Positions 22,094 to 33,280 of a stretch of DNA of 64,000 bases are shown here, piece by piece. Position numbers and translations under genes: made by a program. The stretch comes from Cylindrodendrum hubeiense (lineage: Eukaryota; Ascomycota; Sordariomycetes; Hypocreales; Nectriaceae), in NCBI GenBank assembly GCA_014621425.1, contig JAANBB010000030.1, positions 62,001 through 126,000 on the forward strand, read 5' to 3'. Within the stretch, counting starts at the first letter, position 1; each line of letters begins with the position of its first letter. The notes under the pieces were generated by a model, which was not told the origin of the DNA, did no database searches, and saw only the letters and a program-made list of their open reading frames with translations.

Positions 22094-23281
22094 TCAACTC
22101 TCTTTAAGAACTTGGGCTGGCCATGTCAGGCTCTTCTCCCAAAAGTTACCGAGGTTATTCGAGACCATATCGAATATAGATACCCCCGTGTCGCCGAAAA
22201 CCCAGAACTGCCGATTCCGGTGCAGCATAGCCGCATAGTACGCGAATATCACCAGTGCCTCTGGTTGGTGCTGATACAAGGCGTCAAAATACTCTGTGGG
22301 GACAATAAGGGGCCAGGCCATTGCCGCTTGCGCGCCCACGTCTATTCTGGTTGGATGTAGTTTGCAAATGTCGAGCATAGACTGCATTTTTTCCAGCGCC
22401 TTCTGACAGGCTTGAATGGATGCAGATTCCGAGTCTAGTGATTTTAAGAGGTCACATAGCTCGTTTGTCTCGGTCCCTGGTGTCTGCCTTTCGATTTCTT
22501 CGCTTAGATCCCCGATATACAATAGATGCTTCATATCCGATTGTATAATAAAGGCCCAAAACTTGTCTGTGATTGCACGGACGCCGCGATGTAGACGGGA
22601 GTAGTTGATGAAGGAATTGATGAAGGCATCGAGGTCGCTTTTATTGTGACTGAAAGTTTCTTTCAGTACATGAATGCCGAGGAGGGAGGCAAACACAAAT
22701 GGCGGGAGGCAGTTCGAGCTTGAAATTCCATTCTTGACCAGATCGAAGACCCCCAGAGCTCGAGTCTGTAGCTCGGTTGCTTGGTAATGGTATAGTGATG
22801 ATCGTGAAGTATCCGTAGTAGAGAGATGAAGTGCAGACAAGGCGAGAAGCTGATCAAGAAGATATGGTGCTGCAGAAGCGTTGTCGATAGCGATATCGAT
22901 CATGGGCTTCATCTGCCCTTGTAGCCCCACGTACTCTCCCATGTAATTTTCGGCATGGTGAAGAAAGGTCATGTGGATAAGAGAGAAGGTAAGCTCAGAG
23001 TTGTGGCTTAGGATCTGCGACTCATTCTCCTCGCTTGTAGCTGAGCTTTGATCATCAATCTCCTCCGTCGCAGGTGCGCTCTCGGCCTGGCCCGGCAAGG
23101 AGGCGATGAGGAAGTACTTCGGCTTCGGGAACGAGCACTCTCTCTCAGCTCTGGAGCAATGAGAACATTCTGGGCGCTGTTCGTCACATCTAATGTGCCG
23201 CCTCTTGCACTCGAAGCAGCCGTTTCTTGATTTTCGATGGGACCGACGCGGCATGGTTGTGTTGAAAGGCTGTGGCACCAT
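22094..23281 (-). CDS. Zn2Cys6 transcription factor (paralogue of the one at 31636-32754)
   Basis: Single exon, 395 residues. The zinc cluster is at residues 22-49 (CFECKRRHIRCDEQRPEC then CSHCSRAEREC), preceded by a basic arm. The rest is a helical regulatory domain: LIHMTFLHHAENYMGEYV, APYLLDQLLALSALHLS, YQATELQTRALGVF, SRLHRGVRAITDKFW and AQAAMAWPLIVPTEYFDAL. These blocks recur in the same order in the regulator at 31636-32754, roughly half of positions being identical by eye, so the two are close paralogues. A second in-frame ATG (residue 10, MPRRSHRKSR) could be the start. Nuclear; the target is unknown, but the gene sits next to a sterol-glucosyltransferase-like gene. Upc2-like C-terminal layout. 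Confidence 0.9.
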   Translation of the reverse strand: MVPQPFNTTMPRRSHRKSRNGCFECKRRHIRCDEQRPECSHCSRAERECSFPKPKYFLIASLPGQAESAPATEEIDDQSSATSEENESQILSHNSELTFSLIHMTFLHHAENYMGEYVGLQGQMKPMIDIAIDNASAAPYLLDQLLALSALHLSTTDTSRSSLYHYQATELQTRALGVFDLVKNGISSSNCLPPFVFASLLGIHVLKETFSHNKSDLDAFINSFINYSRLHRGVRAITDKFWAFIIQSDMKHLLYIGDLSEEIERQTPGTETNELCDLLKSLDSESASIQACQKALEKMQSMLDICKLHPTRIDVGAQAAMAWPLIVPTEYFDALYQHQPEALVIFAYYAAMLHRNRQFWVFGDTGVSIFDMVSNNLGNFWEKSLTWPAQVLKES

Positions 23282-23969
23282 TGGCTAACTTTAACGGGGG
23301 ATGGTGACTGCAACGTGATCAAGGATGGATGGATGGGCGAGGGATACGTGTATTTTACAGTAAAAAGTCTCAAGGGAGCGACAGGCGATCCAATCGTATT
23401 ATAAACGAGGCACAGAGATGTATGTACGTAGACCCACATAGTATCAGGGGGCTTGGTCGAGAAGATCTGGGCAATGCCAGCTGCCAGTTGCCAGTAAGAA
23501 ATGGGGGCTACCACCCGAGTCACGCAAGGTGGAGGCCAATTAATCATCACTAGCTGTAACTAAATTAGCGTGTTTTATGTCTTGGCAAACTCGTCCCGGC
23601 TCCGCAAATACACGTATTTCTGGGGCGAGCGAAGGCTGCATGCTTTTGGAACGGGGGAACCGAACAAGAATTAATTTCTTCCAAGTGCAGCATGATTCCC
23701 TTCCGCTTTATTTGCTTTAGCACCAAAAAATCTCTTGAGCAGGACCGTGCTTATTCCTCCCCAATGCCGATGTCGTCACTGAGCAAGGCTATGGAGCTAG
23801 TTTTTGTCTGTTTGTTGAGAATAATAGACATAGAAAAGATAAAATTTTGGGAATCCCCTCAGATGGATACTGTGTGGTAATTCAATGTGATATGATCTAA
23901 TGTTCGAAATAATAGATGCGGGTCCCCATTCCCCTCCAAATCTGCTCAACGGCTCTCCTGTGTGCTGCC
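23282..23969. other. Intergenic, 0.69 kb
   Basis: Promoter of the Zn2Cys6 gene and 3' flank of the glycosyltransferase gene. I see no gene. Confidence 0.45.
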
Positions 23970-26820
23970 TCATTTCAAAGCATCAAAAGCTTCCATCACC
24001 TTTTGATCATTCATAACTCCCACAGGTGGACTCTGTGCAAGAAAGGAACCTTCAACGTATTTTGCCCGCTTTATCGAATTTCGGGTTTTCGAGTTCGCGG
24101 CTGTCCATGCACTTTTATATATCCCTTGTAAGGGATATGTAGCGACCCCCATCGTTGCTATCGGCGTGAGATGATTAGCCATCGGCTTCTCAGCACGGGG
24201 TTCAATGAGAAGTAGACACTTACCAGTGAAGAGTTTGCTGGAGATGCCGGCAAGCCCTTTGCCGACGCCTTTCACAGCTCCTCGCGCTCCTCCATTTTTG
24301 GCTCCCTGGTACGGTAGTAGAAAGACATCTGTCACTCCATCAACTACCCCATATACCAGGACTTTAGCTCCGGCCACAGTTCCCGACTTCCAATCGTGAA
24401 TGGTGCCATAATCTCGGACTTCCTCGCCATATAAGTGAGGAACGTTCCTAAGTCCCTCCGTGAATGCAAACGGTATTTTTATCAAGCCACTGACGTAAAA
24501 TCCACAAAAGCTTGCTACACTTATGGCTGAAGCAGCGGCTGCAGCTCCCACTCCAGCCCTGCAACTCCGTCGATTCTTTTGCTGGAACTGGGTATGAGAA
24601 CTTTCATTTTGAGCTTCAAGGAGAAGAGTCGATTGCCTATCGTCAGGCTGCATTGATGGGCCATTGGCGTGTTTCCGGTATGCCTTAACTGGTTTGACGA
24701 GGATGTCTATGCTAGTCGACAACAGGTCGCTAGCAACTGCGGCGGCTGTAGACACCGTGCCAGTCACGGGGTCCCACCTTCGAGTTTCGATTACGATCTG
24801 GCGGGATGTGTGCCTATAAGTCGGAATGATAAACAAATCGTTATTTTCGGGCCACAGTATTGACAAAGAAGCGAAGGATCGTGATTGCGTACATTTTAAG
24901 TTTCCGCAAATCGATCTTCAGGTGATTTGAAAGGATTTGAGCTGCAACGTTAGAGAGCTTCAAGGGTCCGTGTTTCCCTTTGTAGACCCAGGAGGCAGGT
25001 TGACCCTGGATTATGTCGCACTCAAGCTCTCGCAGTGGAAGGTTTGCGTGGAATGATGCCACCGCCGCTTTGAGCCCCGACTCAGTTTGCATTTTGGTCG
25101 CTATCCCTCGTGCTGCTGTCACAACTTCTGCTTGAAGACAAAAGTTGATTGCTTCTACAAGGTTTTCCACATTGAGAGACTTGTGAGGAATGGGTTTAGG
25201 TCCCGCACCAGCGGCGGCGACCATGTCTCCCCAGAAGGGCTGACTGTTTTTTACGTCAATCTTCAGTGTCTTGATTGAACTGGAAACCCAAAGGAGTCTC
25301 AAGGGAGCTTACTCGCCAAAGAAAGGAACAATTGTCGTTGGCCGCCCATTGAGAAGGCCACAGGCCGTTGTTCCTGCACCGCCATGGTGAACAACTGCGG
25401 CCACATGCTGGAACAGCCACTCATGGGGACAATCGTCCAAATAGACTATGTTCTCCATCTCTGGGCCTCCGAGATTGCTCCAGCCTTTTGATATTAGTGC
25501 ACGTATTCCAGTCCTAGTAACTGCTTCGATGATGATGGCAGACATTTTCTCGGGGTCGTCGATGACAATACTACCAAATCCAATATAGACTGGCGGGGGA
25601 CCACTTCGTAGAAATTCGTCAAGTGCGGATGGGGGAGTATAGTTAGGAGGATCTCGAAAGAAAAAGCCGCAAACGTCTGCAAACCTGATGTTAACAATGA
25701 TGGAGCTGTAAATTTCGGGTTAAATGTACCTATGTGCGAGGGCCAGTCCGATGGCTTTGGTACTAAAGCAGGTGACCAACAATACGTGAACGGGATATTG
25801 AGTGTTTCTGCTAGCCGAGGACCTTCTGAGAATGCTACAGGTTCTAAATCAATAGAATCTCTCCATTCGTTGATCAAATCTCCGAGACTGGTGATGAATG
25901 TTAGACATGGACAGCAATGCTGGAAATATGTCAGTTATACATACCCCTGCCATGTCAAGAATTCGACGACCCCATACGAAATGTAGTTGGCTGTCTGACG
26001 GTCAAGCCCCAAGTCCTTCCCGAGCTTGATATTTGCTAGCGGGTGTGGAAACTCCCTTGTACTGGTCCAAGGCATAGTAAACATGAGATGTACCGGAATA
26101 CCAAGCACTTGAGCGCAGTGAATGTGGGCAAAGCTGGGAGGATTGGCGATAAGGGCAGTGGCGACGAATGGAGTTGATGTAACCGGATCAGGCCGAATAC
26201 ATGAGTCCCAAAAGCCACTAAGCATCTCCCTCATCATTTTTCGCTTTTTCTGGACATCCCCAGCGCGCAGACTTTTCATGCTGGGGATTAAACCCGGGTT
26301 TCTCACCATGTATGACATCAGCTCCGCCGGGTCACCACCCACAGGATAAAACTCCAGGCCGGCAGCGCGTACAAAGGATTCAAATGCATTATGCGTTGCT
26401 ATCCGTATCCGATGGCCATGCTTTTGGAGTTCACAGCCAAGAGCAACGAATGGTTGTACGTCCCCACGACTACCGACGACTTGTATAACAATATTGAGTT
26501 TCACAGGGCAAGTAGTCGGCTTGACATTCCGGACATCGCTGACGGAGTACGCTGGGGGGGACTCGGTAGACGACGTTGGACTGTCAATGATCGGAGGGTT
26601 AAAGTTTGGAAGAAAGACGGACAGGGTCTTGACGACTCGCGAGTTGAGGTCGAGGTCGACACGGCCGTCATCTATCACGAAATTAGAGCGAACGCACCGT
26701 ATGTAGTTCGGAAAACAAACCTTTCCAGGCAATATTCTGGTTGAACAAGCCGCCAGATGATCCATCGCAATATGCGGGAGGCGAGTTAGACCGGGTGATG
26801 CGACCATCCTGTTGAGCCAT
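23970..26820 (-). CDS. Sterol 3-beta-glucosyltransferase-like UDP-glycosyltransferase
   Basis: Seven exons: 26820-26721, 26671-25945, 25887-25730, 25676-25313, 25243-24893, 24813-24224, 24157-23970; introns 49-79 nt, all GT-AG and in phase, 825 residues. Start [18 protein letters not shown] is in a different frame from the long open frame that begins at 26945. N-terminal acceptor domain: [20 protein letters not shown], then [12 protein letters not shown]-terminal donor domain: [32 protein letters not shown] and [13 protein letters not shown], the UDP-sugar binding signature of sterol glucosyltransferases. After it come [10 protein letters not shown] and a long tail with small-residue helices. 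It lacks the PH/GRAM region of Atg26, so it belongs to the shorter sterol-UGT group. Likely transfers glucose from UDP-glucose to a sterol or other lipid. Sits between a Zn2Cys6 regulator and two RTA1 genes. Confidence 0.9.
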
Positions 26821-27596
26821 GCTAGCAACTGGGTGATGATGAGTAAAGAATTAGATAACGTTGCTTCTATATGTTGTCGGTGTAAGTAAATACCCGGGGG
26901 AGGCAGGCAGAGGAGATATGTATGACTTGTAGCCGCACAGAACATGCTCGGGTTTGTCGTGTTCCTATGCCTTCGCCACCACCGTTTCCAGATATTGAAC
27001 TAGGCTGTGTATTGCAGGGAAAAGTACGCGTATTAACGGGGCAAACTAGCATCGCCTCGTTTAGTGTAGCATACATCCACCACCAATAGAAAAAAGAGGG
27101 TCGGGTTGATGCTAGAGCCGGCAAACATCTCCAAATTTAGTGATCTCTAGGCCCCTTAGAGGTTCGCCATGTACCCCCTCGTATGCCTCATTGTCCGAGC
27201 AGGCGACTGTAAATCAGACTGGCGTCTCCACTGCGCTGGGAGATTTATTCATGCCGTCAAAGAATGAGGTAAAATTGTTGGCCCAATATGGATGACAGAT
27301 GGACTCTGGAAGCTGAGCGTAGAACCCGGAATGAAAGCAGTTATCTTGGACATGATAAGATGTAAATGGGTCAGTAGAGGCGTTTTCTTGGTTGCAAACC
27401 GAGAAAATTGGACGTGTCTTGATGAGAGTGCCTCCGATAGACTGATTTAACCTTTGTGCTTCATTCGGCTAAGCAACGTCAAACGGAGTGATTTATCCTT
27501 AGCACATGTCGAATTCGCTCAGATGTATTAGTTTAATATCTAATTCTATCTTGTCTATATTCCAGTAATACTTCAGCCAGGTCTCTCAAACCGGCC
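26821..27596. other. Intergenic, 0.78 kb
   Basis: Promoter of the glycosyltransferase and 3' flank of the RTA1 gene. No gene seen. Confidence 0.45.
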
Positions 27597-28572
27597 CTAC
27601 TCTCTAATAACCTGTCTATCGTGATCAAGCATGGCGTAGCTGTCGGTGCTTTGTGCAAGGTTATGCTCGCGATTCATAACAACCTGCCCGACTAGAACGC
27701 TGCTTGGGTGGCATACAGCAAACAATGCAGTGACAATGAACATCAAAGCAGAATCTAAAGCATACACATATATCTCCTTTTTCATCAGAATGCCTTCGCT
27801 GCCTTCTGCGTACTCGATCATCCTGAAGATTGAACGCACCATAATGAGTACACTGGAGGCATAGAGCACCCAGATCAACCTCTTCCATGGTGTTGCAATT
27901 ATATAGGACCTTTCGGTCGGCCGCCGATTAATGCGTGTATGAAATACGATTGTAACGACGATGAAGAACCCAAAAAACAGCACCTGTATTGCAAGTCCCA
28001 GAAGAATGACCTTGTTTCCAAGGTTTTGGGACGACTCCGTTTTGGCAGTTGCAAGGATACTGCCGCCTGAATAGAGTCAGTGTGTTGTACGGTAAGCTTC
28101 CATGTGATTCACATACCGCCACTCTGGCTGAGGAAAGACAGAAGATCGCCCAGAAGGAAGAATTTTGTGAGCCACTTTGGTCGAATCATTGAATAAGACT
28201 CTGCGCCGAGTGTCCGAATGAGGCGACCCAGTACCATGTAAATGGCGGCAGCGAATAGTGTGGGTCCCAACAGGGTCAATAAATTCTGAAGTAGGTATGG
28301 CATGAGAGTCCAGTCGGGGGTTTGCTTAGCGCCTATGGCGCGACCAACATGACCGAAAGCTTCAACTGTGTCAAAGATATGTTAGCTGGCGGGCGTCTAG
28401 AAAGCAGCGTGATGATCTTACACAAACATCCAATTATGAATGGAGTAAAATACCAGGCCCTTTTTTTGGCCAGCAGTTGAATATGGCGCGCGGTGGCGCC
28501 GCTGAAAAGAACGATGAAGGCAACAGCTGCAGGAAATGAAGGGTCATAATGATAAAATTTGAACCCAGCCAT
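27597..28572 (-). CDS. RTA1-family membrane protein (copy 1)
   Basis: Three exons: 28572-28422, 28365-28117, 28066-27597; 289 residues. Seven hydrophobic segments are seen. Family blocks: FYHYDPSFPAAVAFIVLF at the start, WYFTPFIIGCLFEAFGHVGR across the first intron, YLLQNLLTLLGPTLFAAAIYM, LGRLIRTLG, and LVRSIFR-like MVRSIFRMIEYAEGSEG in the sixth segment. RTA1-like proteins are fungal lipid-translocating or lipid-stress exporters and stress-resistance proteins of the plasma membrane (Rta1, Rsb1 in yeast); the substrate of this member is unknown. The ATG at 28572 is preferred over that at 28656 because it gives the usual short extracellular N-terminus. Confidence 0.9.
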
Positions 28573-30183
28573 GATGACGGTTCTACAAAGTGAAGGTGCT
28601 CGATGATGAAAAGTTAAAAGATAACCAACATGGAAGCCACAGCATATCTGGAGCATTTATAGATGATACCGATGAAAATGGGTTCGTTGCTGGTGAGCCC
28701 CAAGAAGCAAAGGGGGGTTGCAAGTTTGCTTAATACGCGTATTTGCGGATCGACTCTGGTGAGCTCCCAAAATGCAAGGGTGATTACGAGTGTGCTCAAT
28801 ACGTGTGTTTGCGGATCCAGCAGATCTAATTTTAGTCTCAGGCGCAACAGCTTATGGCGGGCACGGCGCCACCCCCTTCTTCGCCTGTCACACGTCAGGT
28901 TCGTTCCAGTCATTTCCAATGTTACTAGATAGGCTATGCCGAAGGTCTGTTTTAAGATGAGACGGTTCAAGCATTATGCCAGTGCGAGAGAACCAGACCA
29001 GACCAGCATTGAACCCCATCCATTCGACGCTCTCAATGACGCCAACGTAGGGCACACTCAGCTGATTATGTCCTCCTGTCATGACCCCAATCTTCTCAGC
29101 AGAAGGAGCTTGGAGACAAAGTTGTGTGCCTTGCTCGACGCCTTGTTCCAGGCTTCAGTTCCAGGCTGAGGCTTCAGGCGGAGCTGGAGTGGAAGACGAG
29201 AAGCTCATGGGGCAGAATGAGCCAAGATGGCCACCGTCATGAGCGTAAGAAAGTCAAAGAGGCTAAGAAACTTCATTGAGAGATGGGAGACTGATCCAAT
29301 GTAGTCGTGTCTCGGACCTTCGTCACATCAGGGGGACGTCCGCCATCAAATTAATCACGGGCTGCGCGAACGTAGTCTTCCTGGACGCCTATTTGCTTTC
29401 TGAATGTTCGTACGATACCAAAATAGCGACTTTCTAGAAACCCTCACGAATACCGACGGTACCGGCAGCACCATGTGAAATTGAGAGGTTTGTGCGGTGA
29501 GGATAATTGCCCAAGTCGGCACCGCTCTCACCATTCTGTCTCAAGAACAGACGGCTGGAGCCGGTGGATAGCTAATCTCTATACAGTGGGCCACGTACTG
29601 TAGTTGACTCCACAGTGGGTGTTACATGCACGGAGTCTGACCTCGGTTCGTATAGAATACGAGCGAGGGGCCGGGTAGGTTTCTTGCTGAAACCGATCAT
29701 TTCGAGGGCGTTCGCATTGCTTCGTATCAGCTGCGCAAATGCTATGCCTCGCCCAGTCTGAAATTGAAATATTAGGGAGGTCGCTGAGCCATCATTTTCC
29801 ACCATACTCCTGCATTAGCGGAGATGCTGGTGAGATCCTTGTATGGGTATTATCTTCCTCTTGACAATCCAACTCTGGGCCATTTGATACCCTCTTCCTT
29901 TACAGTTGAGGCGATTTGTTATCCCGCGCGAGCTTACGACTCCCTGCAAATATGCGACTGAAAACTAATGCCGTACATCATTCAACGTCTGTTGATCTTC
30001 CTTCAGCCGCCATTCTTTGCCGGCTTTACGCATGGTGATGGCTCACTTCTATGAAAAGGTAGGATAAAATAAAAAGAATATAGACTGCTTCATGACTCCT
30101 GAGGGGAGGTAAATAGTGAATAATACTCATCATGTGCTTCACTATTCTGGGTCTGGGTGCGAAAATCAATTCTCTTCTAATCA
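28573..30183. other. Intergenic, 1.6 kb
   Basis: Between two RTA1 genes. Contains a 66-bp tandem duplication (28690-28821), CAGGCT-rich short repeats near 29145-29175 and no supported gene. A 77-codon frame on the minus strand (29572-29805) has no recognisable content. Confidence 0.45.
28690..28821. repeat. 66-bp imperfect tandem duplication
   Basis: Copies 28690-28755 and 28756-28821 both start CTGGTGAG and end TTTGCGGATC before short spacers. Differences are mostly transitions (ACGCGTAT against ACGTGTGT). It lies upstream of RTA1 copy 1. Confidence 0.8.
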
Positions 30184-31131
30184 TCAACATATGGGGTTCC
30201 CTCCAGAAGTTCTCTTGTTGACATGTTCTGGCAGCGGCGGCGTCATTGTCGACTCCAATGTCACATCCAGGCCATCATCCTTCGCAGGGTTCAAGTCACC
30301 GGGATATCTCCATCCCAGCATCACCACGACGCCAAACATCAGCAGAGCATCAAAGATATAAAGGGTCCACTCGTTCTTGAGTAGGTAGCCGTCACTACCC
30401 ATGATGTACTCGATGACGCGGAAAATTGATCGCAGCATGATGAGAGCACTCACGACGTAGAGCATGATCATGGTCTTTTCCCATTCCAAATAACTCTGGG
30501 GACGGTATCGGCGGGCTCGAACGTGAAAGATGGCCGACGTGACAGCGAAGAGGCCGAAGATAACGATCTGAACCAACAGACCACCCAGGATTATGTTCTC
30601 GCCCGTGTTCATCGAGTCGCTCGTGACCATGACGCCAGCGCCACTGGCTTGGATGACGAAGGCGGCAATGTCGCCGCAAACGAAGATCTTTGTAAGCCAC
30701 TTGACGGGGATGATGGACAGAGACGTGGCGCCTAGGGTTCGAATGAGGCGTCCTAGAATCATATAGATGGAGGCAGCAAAGAGGGCGGGGGCCACGAGGA
30801 TAAAGGTGCTCTGGATGACGTAGGGCATGAGTCGTTCGGTTTTGTCTCTCGCCACGGCCCTCGCGGCATAACCAACGAGTTCGACTGTAAGAGCGTCAAA
30901 TTAGCAATTGACGAGACGAGATGAGAGCGGACTGGTTTCAGTAACAGGGGTTTACGTACGAATGCCGCCGATGATGAAAGCGGTGCAAAACCAGGTGCGG
31001 GTCTTGAACATGCGCCATGATATGTAAGCTGTTCCCAAGGCGAAGAGTGCAGTGAACAGGGCTGCGGCAGGTGTGGAGGGGACGTAGAGCCAGAGATAGT
31101 AGCCTCCTTTGTAGGGCTTCAACTCGGTCAT
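30184..31131 (-). CDS. RTA1-family membrane protein (copy 2)
   Basis: Two exons, 31131-30960 and 30884-30184, intron 75 nt; 290 residues. The start MTELKPYKGGYYLWLYVPS is chosen over an upstream in-frame ATG because the family begins at this point. Seven hydrophobic segments; TWFCTAFIIGGILELVGYAA crosses the intron, then LGRLIRTLGATSLSIIPVKW, KIFVCGDIAAFVIQASGAGV and LRSIFRVIEYIMGSDGYLL. Closer to copy 3 (48437-49400) than to copy 1 by shared blocks such as VQIVIFGLF. Divergently transcribed from the Zn2Cys6 gene at 31636, across a 504-bp shared promoter, which makes regulation by that factor likely but unproven. Confidence 0.9.
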
Positions 31132-31635
31132 TGCGTCTGACGGCAAGGTGATTGAGGACCTGACTTCTTGTACTGCGGCGGTGCTGAAAGTATGTACTGG
31201 ATGTTGATGTTTCGATGCCAGGGTCGAGGGGGACAAGTTGAGATGGAAAGAGAGTGGCTGGAGCGAGATCAAGAGTGAGCGAACAATATATTAAACCCTT
31301 TTCTCGGTGATCAGGTGAAATGTCATGGTGAACCGATGCTGATCGAAGGGTTTTCCGTAGGGAGCTGTAGAGTAGTTATTACCACACGTCCCCACCCCAG
31401 GCCGTCGTACTCGATACGAGCCAAGCCATGCCTCGCGATTCCTCGTTTCCAGTGGGGCGACATGGGGCAGCGTATCCGTACACCAAGCGTCTGTCCAATA
31501 GCAGCTGGTATCGAGACGTCTCGCTCAGCCAGCCCTCTCGCAAATGCTCGCATTCCAGACTGCCACTCCTGCTGCTTTCCCATAGCACACTCTTCTCCAC
31601 CGCCATCCGTCACCTAGGCCAGCCGACGCACGGCA
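31132..31635. other. Divergent promoter, RTA1 copy 2 / Zn2Cys6 gene
   Basis: A 504-bp region between two outward-facing genes. It contains several CGG and CCG triplets, but I find no clean inverted CGG pair. No gene seen. Confidence 0.45.
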
Positions 31636-32754
31636 ATGACGGAGCAGCCGAGCCAGCGACGCGAGTCTCGGCGCACGCACTTCAAATCGAGACATGGCTG
31701 CGCTACGTGCAAGCAGCGTCGCGTCAAATGCGACGAAACCCGCCCCAAATGCCGGAAGTGCGCTGTCGGCAATCGCATGTGCTCGTATCAGAACCAGCAG
31801 CCCGAGCACCCACACCACGACGGCTCAGCGACCCCCGAGCCAACTGCCCGGGGGACCTTCACTGCCATGGACCTGAGCCTCCTCCACCATGCAGAGTGTA
31901 ACCTCGCCGATTTCATAGCCCTTCGGGTAGACGTGAAGCCAATTATCACCGTCGCTATCGACAACGCTGTCACAGCGCCCTATCTTCTTGATCAGTTGCT
32001 TGCCCTCTCGGCGCTGAACCGCGCAGCATCGGACCCAGCCATGGCCTCCGTCTACCAACAGCAAGCCACAGAACTGCAGACCCGCGCCTTGACCATTTTC
32101 AACAAGGCCAAGGAAGATTTATCTGAAGCAAATCACCTAACCTCCTTCCTCTTCGCCACCCTCCTTGGCGTCCACGTACTCTGCGACACTCTCGCCAACC
32201 ACCGCCACGCTCTTACTGCATTTGTTAGCGCATTTGTAGACTACATCCGCCTCCATCGCGGAGTCCGCGCTGTGACAAACATATACTGGAAACAGATCCT
32301 CCAATCGGACTTAAAGCCTCTGCTGTACATCATCGAGTGGGTTGAGAGAGCCGACCAACTCGAACCTGGAAAGGACACGGCTGAGATACGGGGGTTTCTA
32401 GAATCAGCCCCCGGTCTGTCACCTTCATCTCTCGAGGCCTGCCTGGAAGCCCTAAAATTGGTTCAATGGGTGGTTGACATGACAAAATTGGAGCCCACCA
32501 GGTTCGATCTTGCCGTCCATGCGGCTATGGCCTGGCCGCTCATGATACCAGACGCCTATATCGATGCTCTTTACCAGAACCGTCCGGAAGCCTTGGCTAT
32601 CTTAAGCTATTATGCTGCGATCCTTCATCGGCAACGAGACTTTTGGGTTTTTAAAGATTCTGGGTCAGCCTTGGTTAAACTAATTGAACGACATATTGGT
32701 CCTTTCTGGCGTGAAGCTATAGCTTGGCCATGTAGCCAGGTCAATAAAGACTGA
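31636..32754 (+). CDS. Zn2Cys6 transcription factor (paralogue of the one at 22094-23281)
   Basis: Single exon, 372 residues. Zinc cluster at residues 22-49, the same positions as in its paralogue (CATCKQRRVKCDETRPKC then CRKCAVGNRMC). The regulatory domain repeats the paralogue's blocks: LSLLHHAECNLADFIAL, APYLLDQLLALSALNRA, QATELQTRALTIF, IRLHRGVRAVTN, HAAMAWPLMIPDAYIDAL and REAIAWP. The 5' part is GC-rich compared with the paralogue (third positions C/G), so the two genes have drifted in composition. Nuclear; the likely target is the divergent RTA1 gene or the lipid-related genes between the two regulators. Confidence 0.9.
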   Translation: MTEQPSQRRESRRTHFKSRHGCATCKQRRVKCDETRPKCRKCAVGNRMCSYQNQQPEHPHHDGSATPEPTARGTFTAMDLSLLHHAECNLADFIALRVDVKPIITVAIDNAVTAPYLLDQLLALSALNRAASDPAMASVYQQQATELQTRALTIFNKAKEDLSEANHLTSFLFATLLGVHVLCDTLANHRHALTAFVSAFVDYIRLHRGVRAVTNIYWKQILQSDLKPLLYIIEWVERADQLEPGKDTAEIRGFLESAPGLSPSSLEACLEALKLVQWVVDMTKLEPTRFDLAVHAAMAWPLMIPDAYIDALYQNRPEALAILSYYAAILHRQRDFWVFKDSGSALVKLIERHIGPFWREAIAWPCSQVNKD

Positions 32755-33280
32755 AATAGTAATTACAGGCATATTAATGAAGTAAATGTATTAAATCATC
32801 CCAGTAAACTATGTTCAATTCACCCTCAACAACTAGAACTGTGTCACACAATTGACTATAAGGTCTGCGCACAGCTCCTTACATGGGACTATTTGGGACG
32901 ATCTGTCAAGGCATCATAAATGCTCAACAAAGAAAGAGACCAGCTTTGCCTTATGTATCCCCAGTGGCTTACGACACTCACACGTCATCCCTGGCTAGCT
33001 AGACCACATCGACACGGATATTGGCTAACAGTTGGACGGGTACTGAGCGAGAACGGGCTACATGATTGCGCTGGTGATTGGTTGAATCGCCCCCTCCTTC
33101 AACTGCGGCGAGGCACGTCTGAAGTGTTGGGCCCGCCTTGTCGATAGTTTGTGGCAATGAAGTTGACAAATGCAGCAGAAGGAGCAGGCATGCATTAGTA
33201 TATGGGGACGTTTTTCAGGTTTCATCAGGTGGTGTTTAACCATCTCGCACGTGTTATTTATTAATCCATGCCTCAGAGTA
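32755..33280. other. Intergenic, 0.53 kb
   Basis: Between the 3' ends of the Zn2Cys6 gene and the small acidic protein gene. Holds repeat copy 2 (33017-33240). Confidence 0.5.
33017..33240. repeat. Diverged dispersed repeat, copy 2
   Basis: Aligns to 21457-21531 and, after a gap, to about 21884-21980. It lacks the middle block found in copies 1 and 3. Same strand as copy 1. Differences are mainly transitions. Confidence 0.55.

Noticed and set aside
24117..24136. Palindrome ATATCCCTT/AAGGGATAT
   Set aside because: It lies within the last coding exon of the glycosyltransferase and is adequately explained as coding sequence.
25935..26945. Alternative start of the glycosyltransferase at 26945
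   Set aside because: The open frame upstream of 26672 is intronic or in the wrong frame; a short first exon (26820-26721) gives better continuity into [12 protein letters not shown].
28614..28970. 118-codon frame with a 22-residue internal repeat, minus strand
   Set aside because: The repeat is the translation of the 66-bp tandem DNA duplication; the frame lies in the RTA1 promoter.
29572..29805. 77-codon frame, minus strand
   Set aside because: Short, no splice partners found and no family resemblance.
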